Source of the DNA: Brumimicrobium oceani
GTDB taxonomy: Bacteria; Bacteroidota; Bacteroidia; Flavobacteriales_D; Crocinitomicaceae
Direction of reading: 5' to 3'
DNA: 64,000 nucleotides
NCBI RefSeq assembly: GCF_003143775.1
Contig: NZ_QFRJ01000016.1
Coordinates: 1-64,000 of the forward strand
Positions 47,325 to 56,687 of the stretch are shown piece by piece; the stretch's first letter is position 1, and the number at the start of each line of letters is the position of its first letter. Position numbers and translations under genes: made by a program. The notes under the pieces were generated by a model. It was not told where the DNA came from. It searched no databases and was given only the letters and a program-made list of their open reading frames with translations.

Positions 47325-50300
47325 ATGTTAGATAAAATATTAAGAGGGATTTTCTCAATGAAAATGATGGCCGTGAGTATGGTTATCTTCGCAGTAGCAA
47401 TAGCAGTAGCAACATTTGTCGAATCAGATTACGGAACACCAGCATCAAAAATCGCAATTTATAACGCCGTTTGGTTCGAAATACTTTTACTTCACCTATC
47501 CATCACTTTGGTTGTAAATATCGTGAAGTATAAAATGTATCAAAAAGGTAAGTTAGCTACCTTCGCATTTCACCTTTCATTCTTATTGATTATTGTTGGG
47601 GCGGCTTTAACGCGCTACGTCGGTTTTGAAGGTCAAATGAGAATTGCGGAAGGTGAAACGACCAATGTCATTTATAGTTCTATTCCTTATCTCACATTGA
47701 AATCGAATGATCTAGTGAATCAATATACACATGAAGAGATGCGTTGGTTATCTGAGGGAGTAGAAAACCCTTTTTCTTTTGATTTTCAATTACCAAACCA
47801 ACCTGAAGTTAAAGTGGAGTACGTTTCTTATAAAGAAGGAATGGTGGACTCTTTGGTTGAAGATTCGGAAAATGGTAGAAATGCTATAGAGCTTGTAATT
47901 AGAGGTAAAAGCACCTACTTGTTTCAGGGAGATCAAGCCGTCTTTGGAGGGGTAAATTATGCATTCGAAAATGATAATCAGGCGCACCCTGGAGTAAGCA
48001 TTCATGAGGATGGAGGATTTTTATATATCCAAGCAATTGAGCCTTACAAAAGAATAGATATGTCCGTTTTGTCTAAAGAAGACAGAATGTCAAACAATAT
48101 AGATCCAAGTGCGATAACAGAAATTCCAGCAGACACCTTAATGCCTTTTTATCCAAATCAATTGTACATGATTGGAACTGAAAGTTTAGTTTTTAGAGAT
48201 TATAAAAAGAAGGTAAGTATCAAGAAAATGAAATCTCCTGAAAAGGACGGAGGTTTAGATTACTTAACAATGAAACTTTCTACGGAGTCAGAGTCTAAAA
48301 TAGTTGAAGTACAAGGTAGTTCTAATCATATTTTAGATGAAGAATATGTTCAATTTGCTGGATTAAATTTTGAAATTGGCTATGGTGCAAAACCAATTGA
48401 AATTCCTTTTTATTTGAAATGTCGTGACTTTCAGTTACACAAGTATCCGGGTTCTTCTATGGCCAGCTCATTTGCCTCTGAGGTTTCTGTTATTGATTCT
48501 GCGCGTGGGGTAAATCATGAACAGCGAATTTTTATGAATAATGTAATGGATTATCACGGTTACAGATTTTTTCAATCCAGTTATTTCCCTGACGAATCAG
48601 GTACTGTGCTCAGTGTGAATTATGATTGGTGGGGAACTACCGTGACATATATTGCTTATTTGATTATGTCCATTGGGATGATCATGTCTTTATTCAATTA
48701 CAAGGGTAGAATGAAAGAATTAAATAACTTAATCAAAAAGTCCAGGAATAATCGTTCTAAAATGCTTAAAACCATTGTGTTATTGATTGGTGTAGGTTTA
48801 GGAGGTTTCAGTTACGCGCATGGCGATGATTCAACACATACGCATGACCATGAAACAGAGCATAATCATGATCACGGTGATCACGAAGGACATGACCATT
48901 CTCATGACCATTCGGGACATAATCATGAAGGGCACAATCATGATCATTCAACACACGGCAGTACCTCATTTGAGTCCGAGAAAATTGAAATTAATTATCT
49001 CTCCGTCGAAGATGCAGAGAAGCTGGATGATTTGCTTGTTCAAGATTATGATGGTAGAATAATTCCTTTTCACACGATGGCGGATAAGCTATTAAGAAAA
49101 GTTCATCAGTCGGATAAATTTAATGAGAAAACTGCAGTTCAGACTTTATTAGCAATGCATCTTTATGGTCCCGATGCTTGGAATAATGTAAAGATAGCCT
49201 ATGTTTCTAACAAAATAAGAGGGGAATTAGGTAGTGGTAAGTACATCTCTATTACAGACATGGAAGATGAGTTTGGTGTCTTTAAGTGGATGGATGAGTA
49301 TGAAATTGCTCATGGAAAATCGGATGGTCAAAAAAATGAATTCGATAAAAAGTTAATCAAACTCGGAGAGCGCTATAGAATTTTAAAAGAGATTTTTCAA
49401 TTTAAACATTTGAGAATTGTTCCTATACCAGGCGATGACAACGGAAAATGGATATGGCCTTTCGCAATGGAGCTAAGAGAAAAAGATCAAAAAGCAAACA
49501 CTTTGGCGATGAATCTGCTTACGAATCTATATGCAATTTCTCAAGGTGAAGCAGCGTTTTCCGATGCACAACAATACTTGGTTCCCTTGAAAGAATATCA
49601 ATGGGAGGAATTAAGAAAGTATGAAGCAAACAACCCGCACTTAAATCCTCTAACTCAAAATCATGTTGATGTAGAGATAGCATACAATAAGTTTAAGGTT
49701 TTTGATAAAATTCAATCTTTCTACTTCTTGTTCGGTTTCCTTATGTTGATACTTTTTTTCTTCAGAACTTTGGTTACACCAACCCTGAGAAGTGAATCGA
49801 TAATAAAGAAAATAAACTATGTCTTTTTAGCAGGTGTTGTACTTGTATTTATTGGACATGGTGCAGGTTTAGCAATGCGTTGGTATATCTCTGGACATGC
49901 TCCTTGGAGTAACGGTTATGAGGCAGTTATCTTTATTGCTTGGTCCACTATTTTAGCAGGTCTGTTCTTTGTGAAAAAGAATCCAGCCGTTATCGCGGCA
50001 ACAACTTTATTGGCAGCGATGATGTTGTTTGTAACAGAACTCAATCTCTTAGATCCTGAAATTACCCCTTTACAGCCTGTTTTAAAGTCGTATTGGTTGA
50101 TGATTCACGTAGCAATTATTACGTCTTCGTATGGTTTCTTGGGTATTTCGGGTATTCTAGGTTTGGTTAATATGATTTTGTACTTACTGAAAACCAAAAA
50201 CAATAAGAAGAGACTTCAAATGAATATTGTGGAGCTTACCTCAGTTTCTGAAATGGTTTTGATTATTGGACTTTTTATGCTGACCATAGGAACCTTCTTA

Positions 50301-50651
50301 GGTGGAGTTTGGGCAAATGAATCATGGGGTAGATATTGGGGTTGGGACCCGAAAGAAACGTGGGCACTTGTTTCAATGTTGGTTTATGCCATAATTATTC
50401 ACTTGCGTTTCATTCCAGCATTAAGTAGCCGCTTCCTTTTCAATGTATTAAGTTTGTGGGGGTATTCCGCGATACTGTTTACGTTCTTTGGGGTGAACTT
50501 TATTCTTGTTGGTCTGCATTCATACGCCCAAGGTGATGGAGTAGCAGAATGGCCTACATCTGTGTTCGTTGCACTTGGAATATTTGGAACATTCACTTTG
50601 GTAACCACGGTGAAATATCTAATGGATTCTTCAAATAAATCAAAAAAGTAA
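47325..50651 (+). CDS. ResB-CcsA fusion, cytochrome c assembly protein, with His-rich insert
   Basis: From ATG 47325 the protein has about 1108 residues. The first part is ResB-like: membrane helices at the start and near residue 440-460, and a large periplasmic domain containing VMDYHGYRFFQSSYFPDES. Then comes a second hydrophobic segment (about 477-499) and, directly after it, a histidine-rich stretch (about 501-545, H-D-H repeats, over fifteen His). A 270-residue periplasmic domain follows. The last 300 residues are CcsA with the haem-binding motif around WGRYWGWDPKETWAL. The fusion builds the system II machine that carries haem to the outer side and attaches it to apocytochromes. The His-rich segment is not part of the usual ResB or CcsA; it may collect metal or haem. 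Confidence 0.88.
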   Translation: MLDKILRGIFSMKMMAVSMVIFAVAIAVATFVESDYGTPASKIAIYNAVWFEILLLHLSITLVVNIVKYKMYQKGKLATFAFHLSFLLIIVGAALTRYVGFEGQMRIAEGETTNVIYSSIPYLTLKSNDLVNQYTHEEMRWLSEGVENPFSFDFQLPNQPEVKVEYVSYKEGMVDSLVEDSENGRNAIELVIRGKSTYLFQGDQAVFGGVNYAFENDNQAHPGVSIHEDGGFLYIQAIEPYKRIDMSVLSKEDRMSNNIDPSAITEIPADTLMPFYPNQLYMIGTESLVFRDYKKKVSIKKMKSPEKDGGLDYLTMKLSTESESKIVEVQGSSNHILDEEYVQFAGLNFEIGYGAKPIEIPFYLKCRDFQLHKYPGSSMASSFASEVSVIDSARGVNHEQRIFMNNVMDYHGYRFFQSSYFPDESGTVLSVNYDWWGTTVTYIAYLIMSIGMIMSLFNYKGRMKELNNLIKKSRNNRSKMLKTIVLLIGVGLGGFSYAHGDDSTHTHDHETEHNHDHGDHEGHDHSHDHSGHNHEGHNHDHSTHGSTSFESEKIEINYLSVEDAEKLDDLLVQDYDGRIIPFHTMADKLLRKVHQSDKFNEKTAVQTLLAMHLYGPDAWNNVKIAYVSNKIRGELGSGKYISITDMEDEFGVFKWMDEYEIAHGKSDGQKNEFDKKLIKLGERYRILKEIFQFKHLRIVPIPGDDNGKWIWPFAMELREKDQKANTLAMNLLTNLYAISQGEAAFSDAQQYLVPLKEYQWEELRKYEANNPHLNPLTQNHVDVEIAYNKFKVFDKIQSFYFLFGFLMLILFFFRTLVTPTLRSESIIKKINYVFLAGVVLVFIGHGAGLAMRWYISGHAPWSNGYEAVIFIAWSTILAGLFFVKKNPAVIAATTLLAAMMLFVTELNLLDPEITPLQPVLKSYWLMIHVAIITSSYGFLGISGILGLVNMILYLLKTKNNKKRLQMNIVELTSVSEMVLIIGLFMLTIGTFLGGVWANESWGRYWGWDPKETWALVSMLVYAIIIHLRFIPALSSRFLFNVLSLWGYSAILFTFFGVNFILVGLHSYAQGDGVAEWPTSVFVALGIFGTFTLVTTVKYLMDSSNKSKK

Positions 50652-50654
50652 ACT

Positions 50655-51131
50655 ATGAATTTATACGATTTTAAAGTGAATCAAATCAATGGTGAACCCT
50701 TTGACCTTGCTTCATTGAAAGGTAAAAAGGTTCTTGTTGTTAATACAGCTTCTGAATGTGGATTGACGCCTCAATACGAGCAGTTGCAAGCTCTCTTCGA
50801 TGAAACCTCACGAGATGAGTTTATGATTATTGGTTTTCCGTCAAATGATTTTGGTGCGCAAGAACCTGGTGCAAACAGTGAAGTAGCTGCATTCTGTCAA
50901 AAAAACTATGGGGTGACTTTTCCAATGATGTCAAAAATAGCGGTTAAAGGAAGTGATCAACATCCCCTTTACACATGGCTTTTGGAAGAAAGTAAAAGCA
51001 ATGGAGGAACGGAAGAAGTGGTTTGGAATTTTCATAAATTTTTAATTGATGAAACTGGGAACTTCGTAAAAGATGTTCATCCAAAAACGCTTCCAAATGC
51101 AACAGAAATTACAGATTGGATTAATGGATAA
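50655..51131 (+). CDS. Glutathione peroxidase-family protein
   Basis: The 158-residue protein has the family order: catalytic Cys35 in NTASECGLTPQYEQL, GFPSNDFGAQEPG, a second cysteine in FCQKNYGVTFP, and WNFHKFLI near the end. The active site uses Cys, not selenocysteine. Such enzymes usually reduce peroxides with thioredoxin. It begins four bases after the ResB-CcsA stop and its last bases overlap the start of bshB1 by eight bases, so it is coupled to a bacillithiol gene. That neighbourhood suggests a link to low-molecular thiols, but the electron donor is unknown. Confidence 0.93.
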   Translation: MNLYDFKVNQINGEPFDLASLKGKKVLVVNTASECGLTPQYEQLQALFDETSRDEFMIIGFPSNDFGAQEPGANSEVAAFCQKNYGVTFPMMSKIAVKGSDQHPLYTWLLEESKSNGGTEEVVWNFHKFLIDETGNFVKDVHPKTLPNATEITDWING

Positions 51132-51846
51132 TAAAGTCGATATATTGGCCTTTGGAGCACATCCTGATGATGTAGAATTGGCAGCCGGGGGTACTATAAT
51201 TAAAAGTGTTCAACAAGGAAAAAAGATAGCAATTGTTGATTTAACACAAGGGGAGCTCGGTTCACGCGGAACAATTGAAACACGCTATGATGAAGCGGCA
51301 AATGCGGCGAAAATTATGGGTGTTCATTATCGTGAGAATTTAAAATTGGCAGATGGTTTTTTCGAGGTCAATGAAGCCAGTTTAATGAAGGTGGTTTCGA
51401 CTATTCGAAAATATAAACCAGAGATAGTATTGGCCAATGCACCTTCAGACAGACATCCAGATCACGGAAGAGGAAATGCTTTAATTTCTCGGGCCTGTTT
51501 TTTATCTGGATTATTGAAAATTGAAACAGAAAGTGAAGGGAAAGCTCAGTTGCATTGGAGGCCTAAAGCGGTCTATCATTATATTCAAGATAGATACTTA
51601 AGCCCTGATTTTATTGTGGATGTTTCTGCACAAAGAGATTTAAAGTTTGAAGCCATTTTAGCATACAAGACCCAGTTTTATCAAACGGATATGACAGGAC
51701 CCAAAACACCAATATCTGGTCAAGAGTTTTTGGATGCGTTGGAAGCTCGATTAGTTCAATTCGGTAGGGATATTGGAGTGAAATATGGAGAGGGTTTTAT
51801 CACAGAAAGACCACTTGGGACAAATGATCTTTCTAATTTGCTTTAA
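51124..51846 (+). CDS. bshB1: Bacillithiol biosynthesis deacetylase BshB1
   Basis: The 240-residue protein is a LmbE/PIG-L type zinc deacetylase with the metal motif AFGAHPDDVELAAGG near the start, the family element DLTQGELGSRGT, and SDRHPDHGRGNALIS, which supplies further metal ligands. BshB1 removes the acetyl group from GlcNAc-malate in bacillithiol synthesis. ATG 51124 is chosen because the family begins KVDILAFGAHPDD; a longer start at 51073 would lie within the peroxidase gene. bshA and bshC are not in the window. Confidence 0.93.
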   Translation: MDNKVDILAFGAHPDDVELAAGGTIIKSVQQGKKIAIVDLTQGELGSRGTIETRYDEAANAAKIMGVHYRENLKLADGFFEVNEASLMKVVSTIRKYKPEIVLANAPSDRHPDHGRGNALISRACFLSGLLKIETESEGKAQLHWRPKAVYHYIQDRYLSPDFIVDVSAQRDLKFEAILAYKTQFYQTDMTGPKTPISGQEFLDALEARLVQFGRDIGVKYGEGFITERPLGTNDLSNLL

Positions 51847-51901
51847 TTTTTCAGAAAAAGATTTATCTTCAAGCTCATAAATAAACTCTAACTTTTTACT
51901 T

Positions 51902-53041
51902 ATGGGGAAGAACTCAGAGAAGAAGGTACTGTTTTTAGCTAGTTGGTATCCCAGTAAAAATGATACTACGCTTGGAAATTTTGTTCAAAAACACGCTGAG
52001 TTGGCAAATGAAGTTGCATGCGTAGATGTGCTTTATGCTGTTGATTCGGATGAGGTTGAAGAAATCACAGTAGTGGATGAACTAGTTAATAACTTACGTA
52101 CCGTTATCGTTTACTACCCACCTATTAAATCAAATGTACCGTTTATAAGCACTGTTCTTAAAAAAGAGACCTATCTACTTGCGCTGCGAACTGGTTACAA
52201 ATATTTGGAAACCACTTATGATGTGGTTCATCTAAATGCTGTTTTTCCTGCTGGGATGTTTGCCCGTTGGATTAAAAGTAATGTAGGAACACCTTTTATT
52301 GTTACGGTGCATTGGACGGGTTTTTTGCCGCACCACAATGTTTATGAGTCTTTACCTTTTTATATTAAACGGGTTTATCAGCAAATTTTCAGCAGTGCTA
52401 AACAAGTTTTACCTGTTTCGGATCATCTTGGGAAATCATTGCAGAATTTGGGTTTAATTAAAGCGTATTCCGTAATCAACAATGTGGTGAAGTCAGATTG
52501 TTTCTACCCTAAAAAGGAGGACCGTAATAGCGATTTGCCTAATCGATTTTTACATATTTCAACCTTTGATGATAAGCATAAAAATGTTTCAGGAATGCTG
52601 TCTGCCTTTGGACAATTAAAAAGTGATTATATTTTACATTTGGTTACGGAAGGAGAGGAAGATGATGTGTGGAGTTTGATACATAAATATGATATTCCGA
52701 AAGCCAAATGCATTGTAGAGAGTAAATTGCAGGTGGAGGAAATTGGCGAAGCTATGCGTTTAGCGGATTGTCTGGTTTTGTTTAGTAATTATGAAACCTT
52801 TTCTGTGGTGTTGGCCGAGGCTTGGTCTTCTGGAATTCCAGCAATATACAGTCAGTGTGGTGGGCTTACAGAAATCAAAGAAGAACGATTAGGAACTCAA
52901 ATCCAAGCTAAGGATGTGGCTTCACTTTTAAACGCCTTGCAGAAGTTTTCAAAAACGGAGTATAGCAGTGTTTCAATAGCTGGTTTCGCTGAGGAATTCT
53001 CTGAGAATTTCATCAGAAATCAATTGAAGACCCTTTATTAA
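51902..53041 (+). CDS. Family 4-type glycosyltransferase
   Basis: The 379-residue protein has the two-domain GT-B layout. The N-terminal half begins VLFLASWYPSKNDTTLGNFVQKHA, typical of GT4 enzymes in polysaccharide loci, with HLNAVFPAGMFARWI. The C-terminal half has FSNYETFSVVLAEAWSSGIPAI, the GT4 E-x7-E-type nucleotide-sugar site. It is not BshA, which begins differently. It would add a sugar to a lipid-linked or surface glycan, with unknown donor and acceptor. It follows bshB1 at 55 bases on the same strand; co-transcription is possible but a functional link is not evident. Confidence 0.85.
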   Translation: MGKNSEKKVLFLASWYPSKNDTTLGNFVQKHAELANEVACVDVLYAVDSDEVEEITVVDELVNNLRTVIVYYPPIKSNVPFISTVLKKETYLLALRTGYKYLETTYDVVHLNAVFPAGMFARWIKSNVGTPFIVTVHWTGFLPHHNVYESLPFYIKRVYQQIFSSAKQVLPVSDHLGKSLQNLGLIKAYSVINNVVKSDCFYPKKEDRNSDLPNRFLHISTFDDKHKNVSGMLSAFGQLKSDYILHLVTEGEEDDVWSLIHKYDIPKAKCIVESKLQVEEIGEAMRLADCLVLFSNYETFSVVLAEAWSSGIPAIYSQCGGLTEIKEERLGTQIQAKDVASLLNALQKFSKTEYSSVSIAGFAEEFSENFIRNQLKTLY

Positions 53042-53058
53042 TCAATTACATTGTCTTT

Positions 53059-53066
53059 TATCTTTG
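53059..53066 (+). promoter_or_regulatory. -7 promoter element of the PA-domain protein gene
   Basis: TATCTTTG fits TAnnTTTG and lies 53 bases before the ATG at 53120. No well-placed -33 TTTG is visible. Confidence 0.5.
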
Positions 53067-53119
53067 TTTTTAACTTTAATTGCATTATTTTCGTCTTAAA
53101 TAATTGAAAAATAAATACT

Positions 53120-54859
53120 ATGAAAAAACATTTACTTTTAGGATTGGCATTGCTGGCTGCAGGAGCGATGAATGCCCAAGTAGTTTTCCTTGGTTTGAGT
53201 CCGGCCAACATTGAAGGAGGTTACGACATGACTTATGGAGATCCAGGAAGCAGTTGGTCTTCTCCAGATTTAGCAATCCCAGCAAATTCTGTAACGGGAG
53301 ATCTTGTTTTATTTGAAACTGACAGTACGGCTTGTACAGCTGCGACAAACGCAGCTGCGCTTAATGGAAACATTGCAGTGCTTTATAGAGGAGATTGTAC
53401 TTTCTCTTCGAAAGTATTAAAAGCTGAGGCGGCAGGTGCAATTGCAACTGTAATCATTAACAACGTTCCAGGTGGACCAGTTGGAATGGCTGGTGGTACT
53501 GATGGTATGCTTACGAATATTCCAGTTGCCATGATTGGTGAAATGGATGGAGCAACTATCGTTGCTGAGATGGCTAATGGACCTGTAAACGTATTTATCG
53601 GGAATAAATTGGGCTATTTTGCTAACGATTTAGGACTGAAAGATGCACAGATTTTGCGCCCGCAATTTGCTTCTATGCCTTCAGCTTTGGCTACGGATGG
53701 TTCTGAATACCAAGTTGATCTTGCTGCTTATGGTTATAACTATGGTAGTAATGACCAAACAGGTATTACTTTGAATGCCGTAATTACCTTAAACGGAACT
53801 GAAATTTATAACGAAACTTCTGCTGCGGCTGATATTATCTCTGGTGACAGTTTGTTGTTTAGTTTACCAGATTTTGCTCCAGCAATGTGGGATGAAGGTT
53901 ACTATAACTTAACTTATACTATCGAAAGTGCTGAAACTGATGGATACATTGTAGATGACGCATTAGAGTCTGACTTTGTAATTAGTCCAACAGATTTATC
54001 TTATGCCAAGTTTGATGAAGTAACAATGTTGCCTTCTGGATTGAGTGGTTTAAGACCTATTGATGCTGGGGGTGCTGCGATTCCTCACTATTCTTCTTGT
54101 ATTACATTTATGGATGAAAACGCGAGTCGTTTAGCTCCAAGACACATTTCTTTTGCAGCTTCTAAGGCATCTGATGCAGTAGATCCTTCATTGGCAGGAG
54201 AAGATGTTTTTATACAAGTGTATAAGTGGAATGACAATTTTGTAGATTTAAATGACCCTAACTTTACAAACCCAATTTCTTTATATGAACCATTCATGGC
54301 AGGAGATTATCAATACGCAACGGATGCAGCAAACGAAATGGTTACTGCAACGTTTGAAGATGCTGAAGTAAAAGCATTGGAAGATAACCAACGATACTTA
54401 TTCTGTGTAAATACATTTAATGCAGAGGTGTACTTTGGTCATGATGGCGCTAGAGATTACACTTTTAACCGTGAGTATTACCTACAACCAATGTTCCCAA
54501 TTGAAGGTGGTTCTGGATCTTTTAATCCAAATGGATTTGGACCTGAAACTGTTCCTGGTGTAACTGTAGGGTTTATTGACGCGTCAAGAGTAAGCTTAAA
54601 CGAAGAGAAATTAGCAATCAATATGTCTGCTTATCCTTCTCCAGCTTCTGATGTGCTAAATGTTGATTTCAACGGAAATGAAGTGAATAAAGTAGAATTA
54701 GTTAACATGATGGGGCAAACAGTAGTTTCTCAAAATGTAACTAACAATGCTGAAACTTCAACTATGAATGTAGCAAGTGTTGAAAATGGTGTTTATATTG
54801 TTAAGGTTTACTTAACAAACAACATGACTCACACAATGCAAGTAGTAGTAAATCACTAA
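53120..54859 (+). CDS. Secreted PA-domain protein with T9SS sorting domain
   Basis: The 579-residue protein has a signal peptide (MKKHLLLGLALLAAGAMNAQ). Residues about 60-150 form a protease-associated (PA) domain: VLYRGDCTFSSKVLKAEAAGA and IPVAMIGEMDGATI, the usual cysteine-bearing loop. Middle domains are beta-rich with no protease motif. The C-terminal sorting domain (AYPSPASDVLNVDFNGNE, VENGVYIVKVYL) marks T9SS export. PA domains often bind peptides or sit beside a peptidase domain, but no peptidase is seen. Codon use suggests high expression. It is a single gene with its own strong terminator. Confidence 0.88.
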   Translation: MKKHLLLGLALLAAGAMNAQVVFLGLSPANIEGGYDMTYGDPGSSWSSPDLAIPANSVTGDLVLFETDSTACTAATNAAALNGNIAVLYRGDCTFSSKVLKAEAAGAIATVIINNVPGGPVGMAGGTDGMLTNIPVAMIGEMDGATIVAEMANGPVNVFIGNKLGYFANDLGLKDAQILRPQFASMPSALATDGSEYQVDLAAYGYNYGSNDQTGITLNAVITLNGTEIYNETSAAADIISGDSLLFSLPDFAPAMWDEGYYNLTYTIESAETDGYIVDDALESDFVISPTDLSYAKFDEVTMLPSGLSGLRPIDAGGAAIPHYSSCITFMDENASRLAPRHISFAASKASDAVDPSLAGEDVFIQVYKWNDNFVDLNDPNFTNPISLYEPFMAGDYQYATDAANEMVTATFEDAEVKALEDNQRYLFCVNTFNAEVYFGHDGARDYTFNREYYLQPMFPIEGGSGSFNPNGFGPETVPGVTVGFIDASRVSLNEEKLAINMSAYPSPASDVLNVDFNGNEVNKVELVNMMGQTVVSQNVTNNAETSTMNVASVENGVYIVKVYLTNNMTHTMQVVVNH

Positions 54860-54876
54860 GCATTTTAATAATTTTT

Positions 54877-54913
54877 AAAAAAGGCGGTTCTGAATTCAGA
54901 ACCGCCTTTTTTT
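54877..54913 (+). terminator. Strong palindromic terminator
   Basis: AAGGCGGTTCTGAA / TTCAGAACCGCCTT (54881-54908) is a perfect 28-base palindrome without a spacer, flanked by A and T runs. It ends the PA-domain gene at high efficiency. Confidence 0.93.
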
Positions 54914-55769
54914 ATGGCTTAAATTTTTGATGATCTCTGGTGTTTAAGGCTTGTCTCACTTGAGTTCGGTGTTTATAATTGTTTGAGTATTCAAAGAAAA
55001 TCAACTAAAAGTGTTGTTATTGTTACGAGTTGTTATTTATGGGGCAGTTTCAAAAGTTAGGGATTGACTTTTTTCTTAACTAAGAATCCCTGTATAAAAA
55101 TTGGTATTCTCCTATCTTGAGTTGATCTTTGGGATTCTGAAAAATATGAAGTGCATAAAAGAACAAGACTAAAGTGTTCCCATAAGATATACCACGAAGT
55201 AGTACCATAGGTGATTAAAGCATTCCCACAAGATACAACCTTGCGGGAACACTTTATAAAAGGGTTAAAGCAAAACCAAAAAGCAGAAATTATTTTGAAG
55301 GTGTATTTGGATTTAGGCGCCCAAAAAAATAAAATTCAAAAGGGGAATGGAGAAGGGCTTATTTTTTTAAATGTCTATCGTCTTCTTTACCCCAAAACTA
55401 TTTACCCCCCTTTGTTTTAGGTTTGTTTTGCGAATTGTCATTCTAATTTTATTGGAAAACTAAAAATTTATAACTTCAAAATGAAATCCCAAATAGTTAT
55501 TAGGGTGGAAATTCTTCGTTTTTAGGACGCGCTTTATCTTTTTTTGAAGGTGGAGCGTGCTAGAAGTCGCTAATAATGGCGGAAGCTCCATAGCTTGCGG
55601 CGGAGATCACCGACATTATCGACTTTTAGGAGTGAAGACAAGAAAAAATATCAGGCGCTAGACCTTTTTGTTTCTTTTTGGGGCAATGCCAAAAAGAAAA
55701 ACACCAATTAATAATGCTAATTTTATTCATAAAGCAGATTGGGGTAAAGTATCCGATAGGCTTATTTTT
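54914..55769. repeat. Gene-free region with three inverted-repeat structures
   Basis: No convincing gene is present. Three inverted structures stand out. AAAGTGTTCCC (55171-55181) pairs with GGGAACACTTT (55245-55255); the interval also holds a second, direct copy of the sequence TTCCCA-AAGATA. AGTCG...ATAATG (55565-55578) pairs with CATTAT-CGACT (55613-55624) around an inner AAGCT/AGCTT stem. TTTCTTTTTGG (55671-55681) pairs with CCAAAAAGAAA around a short loop. These look like mobile or dispersed intergenic elements. A 69-residue frame at 55211 covers part of it but has no recognisable product. Confidence 0.5.
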
Positions 55770-56684
55770 TTAATAGGAAAAACTTCTGTTTAACCCAAAT
55801 TGAAGGAATAATCTGGCTGGTGCAGCTTCCTCTTTGAAATGGACTGGAAAACCTTCCGCATTCAGCATAGGGTAGTTAACATTTGGTTCTCGCCATCGTA
55901 ATGGAATGAACTTCTTGTTGTGCATGAACTGGTTTTGTAAACCGTGGCGTATACGTTCACTGTCTACACCAGCAAGGGCAGAGAATTGATTGCCGTAAAA
56001 TAGTTGATAATCAAACCCCAAGCTCAAAATTCCATGGCTAAATCTGCCGTAATGTGTTTCGCTTAAATCTTTATATCCTACAACGTACATGCTGTCTGCG
56101 GTGTTCATTAAACGAGTTCCCCTGGTGTCTCCCGTCCATAATTGAGTGTTTAAGCTCACGTTGTATAATCCATCATGGTAACTTATGCTGGCGTGATTTG
56201 TTCTGTACCTGTCTCGTCCTGAACCTGCAAAGAAATCATTTTCTATATATAAACTGATTTGTTGGAGATGTATCCCAAATCCGCCAGATCTTTGAGAAGT
56301 TCCTATGTTGTCGAAGTACCACAGGTAGTTATAGGCAATAGCGTAATCGTGTTTGCTTTGATGATTGAGGCCATCTAATATAAGTTGAGGAGTGCTGTTT
56401 TTAGCTCCTGTTAAAAGTGCAATTCCAGTGCTAATTCTTTGTGTGACGTAATCTTTTCTTCCTCCTAAATTTGTGCTGTTAAATCTAATTTGATTTCCCA
56501 GATTTATTTGAACGAATTCATAAGAATAATATCCTTGAAACTTTAACCCTACTTTATTGATGTGCGTTCCAACATCCGCAGTTATTCCTACTTGAACACC
56601 CCAATTTTCTCCAACCCATTTTTGAGCTATTCCATGCAGACTTATAAAAGCCATTAGGAGGATACAGTGGTGTTTTAATTTCAT
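55770..56684 (-). CDS. Secreted protein of unknown function
   Basis: The 304-residue protein has a signal peptide (MKLKHHCILLMAFISLHGIAQ). It is rich in aromatic and beta-prone residues. A conserved-looking stretch SLYIENDFFAGSGRDRYRTNHASISYHDG, followed by TGDTRG, resembles a segment in proteins often labelled as polymorphic toxin type 23 in Bacteroidota, but here there is no delivery domain or immunity gene and the family label is unproven. A periplasmic or outer-membrane location is more likely. It starts three bases after the lipoprotein gene at 56688, so the two are co-translated. Confidence 0.75.
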   Translation of the reverse strand: MKLKHHCILLMAFISLHGIAQKWVGENWGVQVGITADVGTHINKVGLKFQGYYSYEFVQINLGNQIRFNSTNLGGRKDYVTQRISTGIALLTGAKNSTPQLILDGLNHQSKHDYAIAYNYLWYFDNIGTSQRSGGFGIHLQQISLYIENDFFAGSGRDRYRTNHASISYHDGLYNVSLNTQLWTGDTRGTRLMNTADSMYVVGYKDLSETHYGRFSHGILSLGFDYQLFYGNQFSALAGVDSERIRHGLQNQFMHNKKFIPLRWREPNVNYPMLNAEGFPVHFKEEAAPARLFLQFGLNRSFSY

Positions 56685-56687
56685 TTT

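Noticed and set aside
48820-49062. 80-residue Met/Ile-rich frame
   Set aside because: It is the out-of-frame shadow of the histidine codons in the ResB-CcsA fusion.
51073-51123. Longer N terminus of BshB1
   Set aside because: It would lie within the peroxidase gene in another frame; the family starts at the ATG at 51124.
51902-53041. Identification of the glycosyltransferase as BshA
   Set aside because: Although it follows bshB1, its N terminus does not match BshA and it resembles polysaccharide-type GT4 proteins.
55211-55420. 69-residue frame in the gene-free region
   Set aside because: It overlaps the inverted repeat, has no ribosome site or promoter and no recognisable family.
55770-56684. 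Polymorphic toxin system
   Set aside because: Only a short segment resembles toxin type 23; no delivery domain, immunity gene or cassette is present.
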